Assembly (NCBI RefSeq): GCF_024347675.1
Contig: NZ_AP024881.1
Span: 1-64,000 of the forward strand
Source: Vibrio ishigakensis
Lineage (GTDB): Bacteria > Pseudomonadota > Gammaproteobacteria > Enterobacterales > Vibrionaceae
Direction of reading: 5' to 3'
DNA: 64,000 nucleotides
The position numbers and the translations under genes are program-made. The notes below the pieces were generated by a model. It was not told the DNA's origin. It saw only the letters and a list, made by a program, of their open reading frames with translations, and did not search any database. Each line of letters starts with the position of its first letter. Position 1 is the stretch's first letter. Positions 62,378 through 64,000 of the stretch are shown here, one piece after another.

Positions 62378-63217
62378 ATGATTGATATGTTGACTAAAAA
62401 TAAACTGCTGTTTGCTCTGCTTGCTACGTGTTTTGCTCTAGCGGGCTGTGATGATGAATCTGCTGCTGAGGTTTCACAGGGGAATATCTCTTTAAATGTT
62501 GAAGAGGCTTGGGATGCTGAGAAAAACGTGACCTATGATGTCATTGCGAGCAATGCGGGAGACCCAGGTAAGATAAATTGGTCTGTTAGCGATACCTCTG
62601 TGCTAGAGATAAGCTCGATCGAGCAAGGCGGTTCAGCAATCAGAGTGAAAGCACTCGACTATGGCAGCGCAACCATTACGGCGAGTATTAGCAATGGAAA
62701 TACCATAGAGTCGGTAGTTACTGTCGAGGGCTTATCTGAGAACGTATTTGCGGTGAAACCATCATCAACTGCTCAATCAACTCAGTCTGCTGAAGGAGAC
62801 AGTTTCGCTAGTTTTGCCCTTACTATGCCTCACAGCAGTGGTGTATTAAATGCCAAGGTGGCTTTTGAGGTAGAGGCGAGTTCCCTCGACACTGCAAATT
62901 CAACCGTAACGGGTCATGGGATGTTCCAAGCATTGGAAAATGACCTTGGTGAGCAGATTGTCTGGACCGGCTCTGATGGTGATAAGCAACAGGGCTATGT
63001 GATCCTTTACGCGGTTAGTGAAGAGTTAGGAGACCTATTCTACGGAGTTCCAGCGCAAGAGGAACTGACGCTAGGTACGATTAACTTTAAGGTTTCTAAT
63101 GAAGATGTTGCTCTTACTATCACTAGCGTAGAAGTAGCGGGTGTGAATGAACTTCTTAACGTTCATCAGTATGAACCTCCTTTAGTTACAGATACAGCAT
63201 CGGTATCAACCAACTAG
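62378..63217 (+). CDS. Lipoprotein with Ig-like and cohesin-like modules, partner of the phosphoesterase
   Basis: A 279-residue lipoprotein: signal peptide ending LAGC (Cys24), with Asp-Asp after it, an inner-membrane retention signal by E. coli rules. A Big2-like module (33-117) ends VKALDYGSATITASISNG, and a cohesin-like module (122-262) follows. Both resemble the modules in the preceding protein: IYALKV/VFAVKP, ISFET/INFKV and ITSLSV/ITSVEV align in order. The start may be ATG 62378 or ATG 62387 (ribosome-binding GGGAG 62371-62375 is 11 bases before the latter). Probably co-transcribed with the phosphoesterase and acting as its anchor; that is inference. Confidence 0.7.
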   Translation: MIDMLTKNKLLFALLATCFALAGCDDESAAEVSQGNISLNVEEAWDAEKNVTYDVIASNAGDPGKINWSVSDTSVLEISSIEQGGSAIRVKALDYGSATITASISNGNTIESVVTVEGLSENVFAVKPSSTAQSTQSAEGDSFASFALTMPHSSGVLNAKVAFEVEASSLDTANSTVTGHGMFQALENDLGEQIVWTGSDGDKQQGYVILYAVSEELGDLFYGVPAQEELTLGTINFKVSNEDVALTITSVEVAGVNELLNVHQYEPPLVTDTASVSTN

Positions 63218-63229
63218 GTTCGAGATATA

Positions 63230-63261
63230 AAAAAATGCCAGCAACACTGCTGGCATTTTTT
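63230..63261. terminator. Bidirectional terminator between the lipoprotein gene and gor
   Basis: AAAAAATGCCAGCA (63230-63243) with TGCTGGCATTTTTT (63248-63261), loop ACAC, U-runs on both strands. The genes converge here. Confidence 0.92.
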
Positions 63262-63278
63262 CGTTTCAAAACCTGCGA

Positions 63279-64000
63279 TTAACGCATGGTAACAAACTCT
63301 TCTGAGCCCGTTGGGTGGATAGCCACAACAGAGTCGAAGTCAGCTTTAGTTGCGCCCATCTTCATAGCAACACCAAAGCCTTGGATCATCTCATCAACTG
63401 TGTAGCCGATACCGTGTAGGCCAACAACCTTCTCGTCGTCGCCGGCACATACTAGCTTCATCTTACAAGGTTGACGGTGCTTAGTTACTGCAGTGTACAT
63501 GGCAGTGAAGCTAGAGGTGTACACCTTAACGTTTTCTTCGCCAAACTCTGCAATTGCTTCTTGTTCAGTCAGACCGATAGTGCCGATTGGTGGGTGGCTG
63601 AATACCACAGTCGGGACTAGCTTGTAGTCCATCTTAGCGTCTGGTTTGTTGTTGAATAGACGCTCAGAAAGCTGACGACCCGCTTTAACTGCAACTGGCG
63701 TTAGTTCGATGCCGCCTTCCATGATGTCACCTACGCAGTAGATACCGTCAACGTTAGTTTGTTGATACTCGTCTACCTTGATGTAGCCACGGTCAGTGGT
63801 TTCTACACCTGTCGCATTTAGGTTGATCGCGTCTGTGGTTGGGTGACGACCGATAGCCCAGATTAGGGTATCAACGTTGTGGCTGTTGCCGTTCTCAAGG
63901 TGCAGAGTTAGGCTGCCATCTTCCTCTTTCACTACCTCTTTTGGTACGGAGTGAGTGTGAAGGGTTGGACCTTCAGCCGTCATTACTTCAGTAAGGGTCT
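63279..64000 (-). CDS. gor: Glutathione reductase, C-terminal part (gene continues past the window)
   Basis: Only the last 240 or so residues are inside the window; the reading frame stays open to base 64000 (LTEVM precedes the first Met). The product is the FAD-containing NADPH-dependent glutathione reductase that keeps glutathione reduced. Recognisable parts are [15 protein letters not shown] (FAD binding), [19 protein letters not shown], the dimer-interface [16 protein letters not shown] and the terminal catalytic [12 protein letters not shown] (His and Glu). The redox-active Cys pair lies upstream, beyond the end of the window. Confidence 0.95.
   Translation of the reverse strand, partial: TLTEVMTAEGPTLHTHSVPKEVVKEEDGSLTLHLENGNSHNVDTLIWAIGRHPTTDAINLNATGVETTDRGYIKVDEYQQTNVDGIYCVGDIMEGGIELTPVAVKAGRQLSERLFNNKPDAKMDYKLVPTVVFSHPPIGTIGLTEQEAIAEFGEENVKVYTSSFTAMYTAVTKHRQPCKMKLVCAGDDEKVVGLHGIGYTVDEMIQGFGVAMKMGATKADFDSVVAIHPTGSEEFVTMR

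Overview
The window looks like a large-chromosome segment of a marine gammaproteobacterium of the Vibrionaceae, most likely a Vibrio. Four things support this: the 16S sequence, the Glu-Lys-Val tRNA set in the rRNA spacer, the lysA-dapF-DUF484-xerC-yigB order, and the pairing of avtA/glyQS with an mneA-type manganese exporter. Nearly everything is core chromosome. There is no insertion sequence, prophage, integron or CRISPR array.

Layout. 1-6.3 kb: replication cluster dnaA-dnaN-recF-gyrB, starting exactly at the dnaA GTG. 6.3-9.2 kb: an acyltransferase, a small heat-shock gene (ibpA type) behind a sigma32-like promoter and a ROSE-type RNA thermometer hairpin, and avtA. 9.3-14 kb: glyQS and a repeat-built secreted lipoprotein. 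14.1-16.4 kb: a yybP-ykoY manganese riboswitch and exporter gene, tusA, an orphan terminator element, and a LysR regulator. 16.5-23.8 kb: acuI-like reductase, fadBA with a FadR-like operator, then yigZ-trkH-hemG. 23.8-29.9 kb: a complete rRNA operon (P1, P2, boxA, 16S, tRNA-Glu, tRNA-Lys, tRNA-Val, 23S, 5S, tRNA-Asp, tRNA-Trp). 30.4-42.2 kb: hemCDXY, divergent cyaA with a CRP site, cyaY, and lptM-lysA-dapF-DUF484-xerC-yigB. 42.2-46.4 kb: tapT, an envelope lipoprotein, yigL, pldB, rhtB. 46.5-49.7 kb: an arsenate-resistance operon arsR-gapdh-phosphatase-arsJ. 49.8-52.2 kb: an acyltransferase-3 protein and three small genes, one a membrane-anchored HEPN-like protein. 52.7-58.2 kb: a four-gene oligopeptide-type ABC importer with fused ATPases. 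58.3-63.2 kb: two poorly known envelope genes, then a two-gene unit coding for a secreted metallophosphoesterase with Ig-like, cohesin-like and dockerin-like modules and a lipoprotein repeating the Ig-like plus cohesin-like modules. 63.3-64 kb: the 3' part of gor.

How genes work together. Three blocks match E. coli gene order (fadBA/yigZ-trkH-hemG-rrn; hemCDXY/cyaA/cyaY/lptM/dapF-xerC-yigB; yigL/pldB/rhtB), which supports the calls. The ars operon should turn arsenate into an organoarsenical (1-arseno-3-phosphoglycerate) and export it; the phosphatase between the GAPDH and ArsJ genes is an unexplained partner. The best candidate for an undescribed system is the phosphoesterase/lipoprotein pair at 60.2-63.2 kb, whose modules suggest a cohesin-dockerin-like envelope assembly. 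All calls are from reading the sequence; no similarity search or folding program was run.
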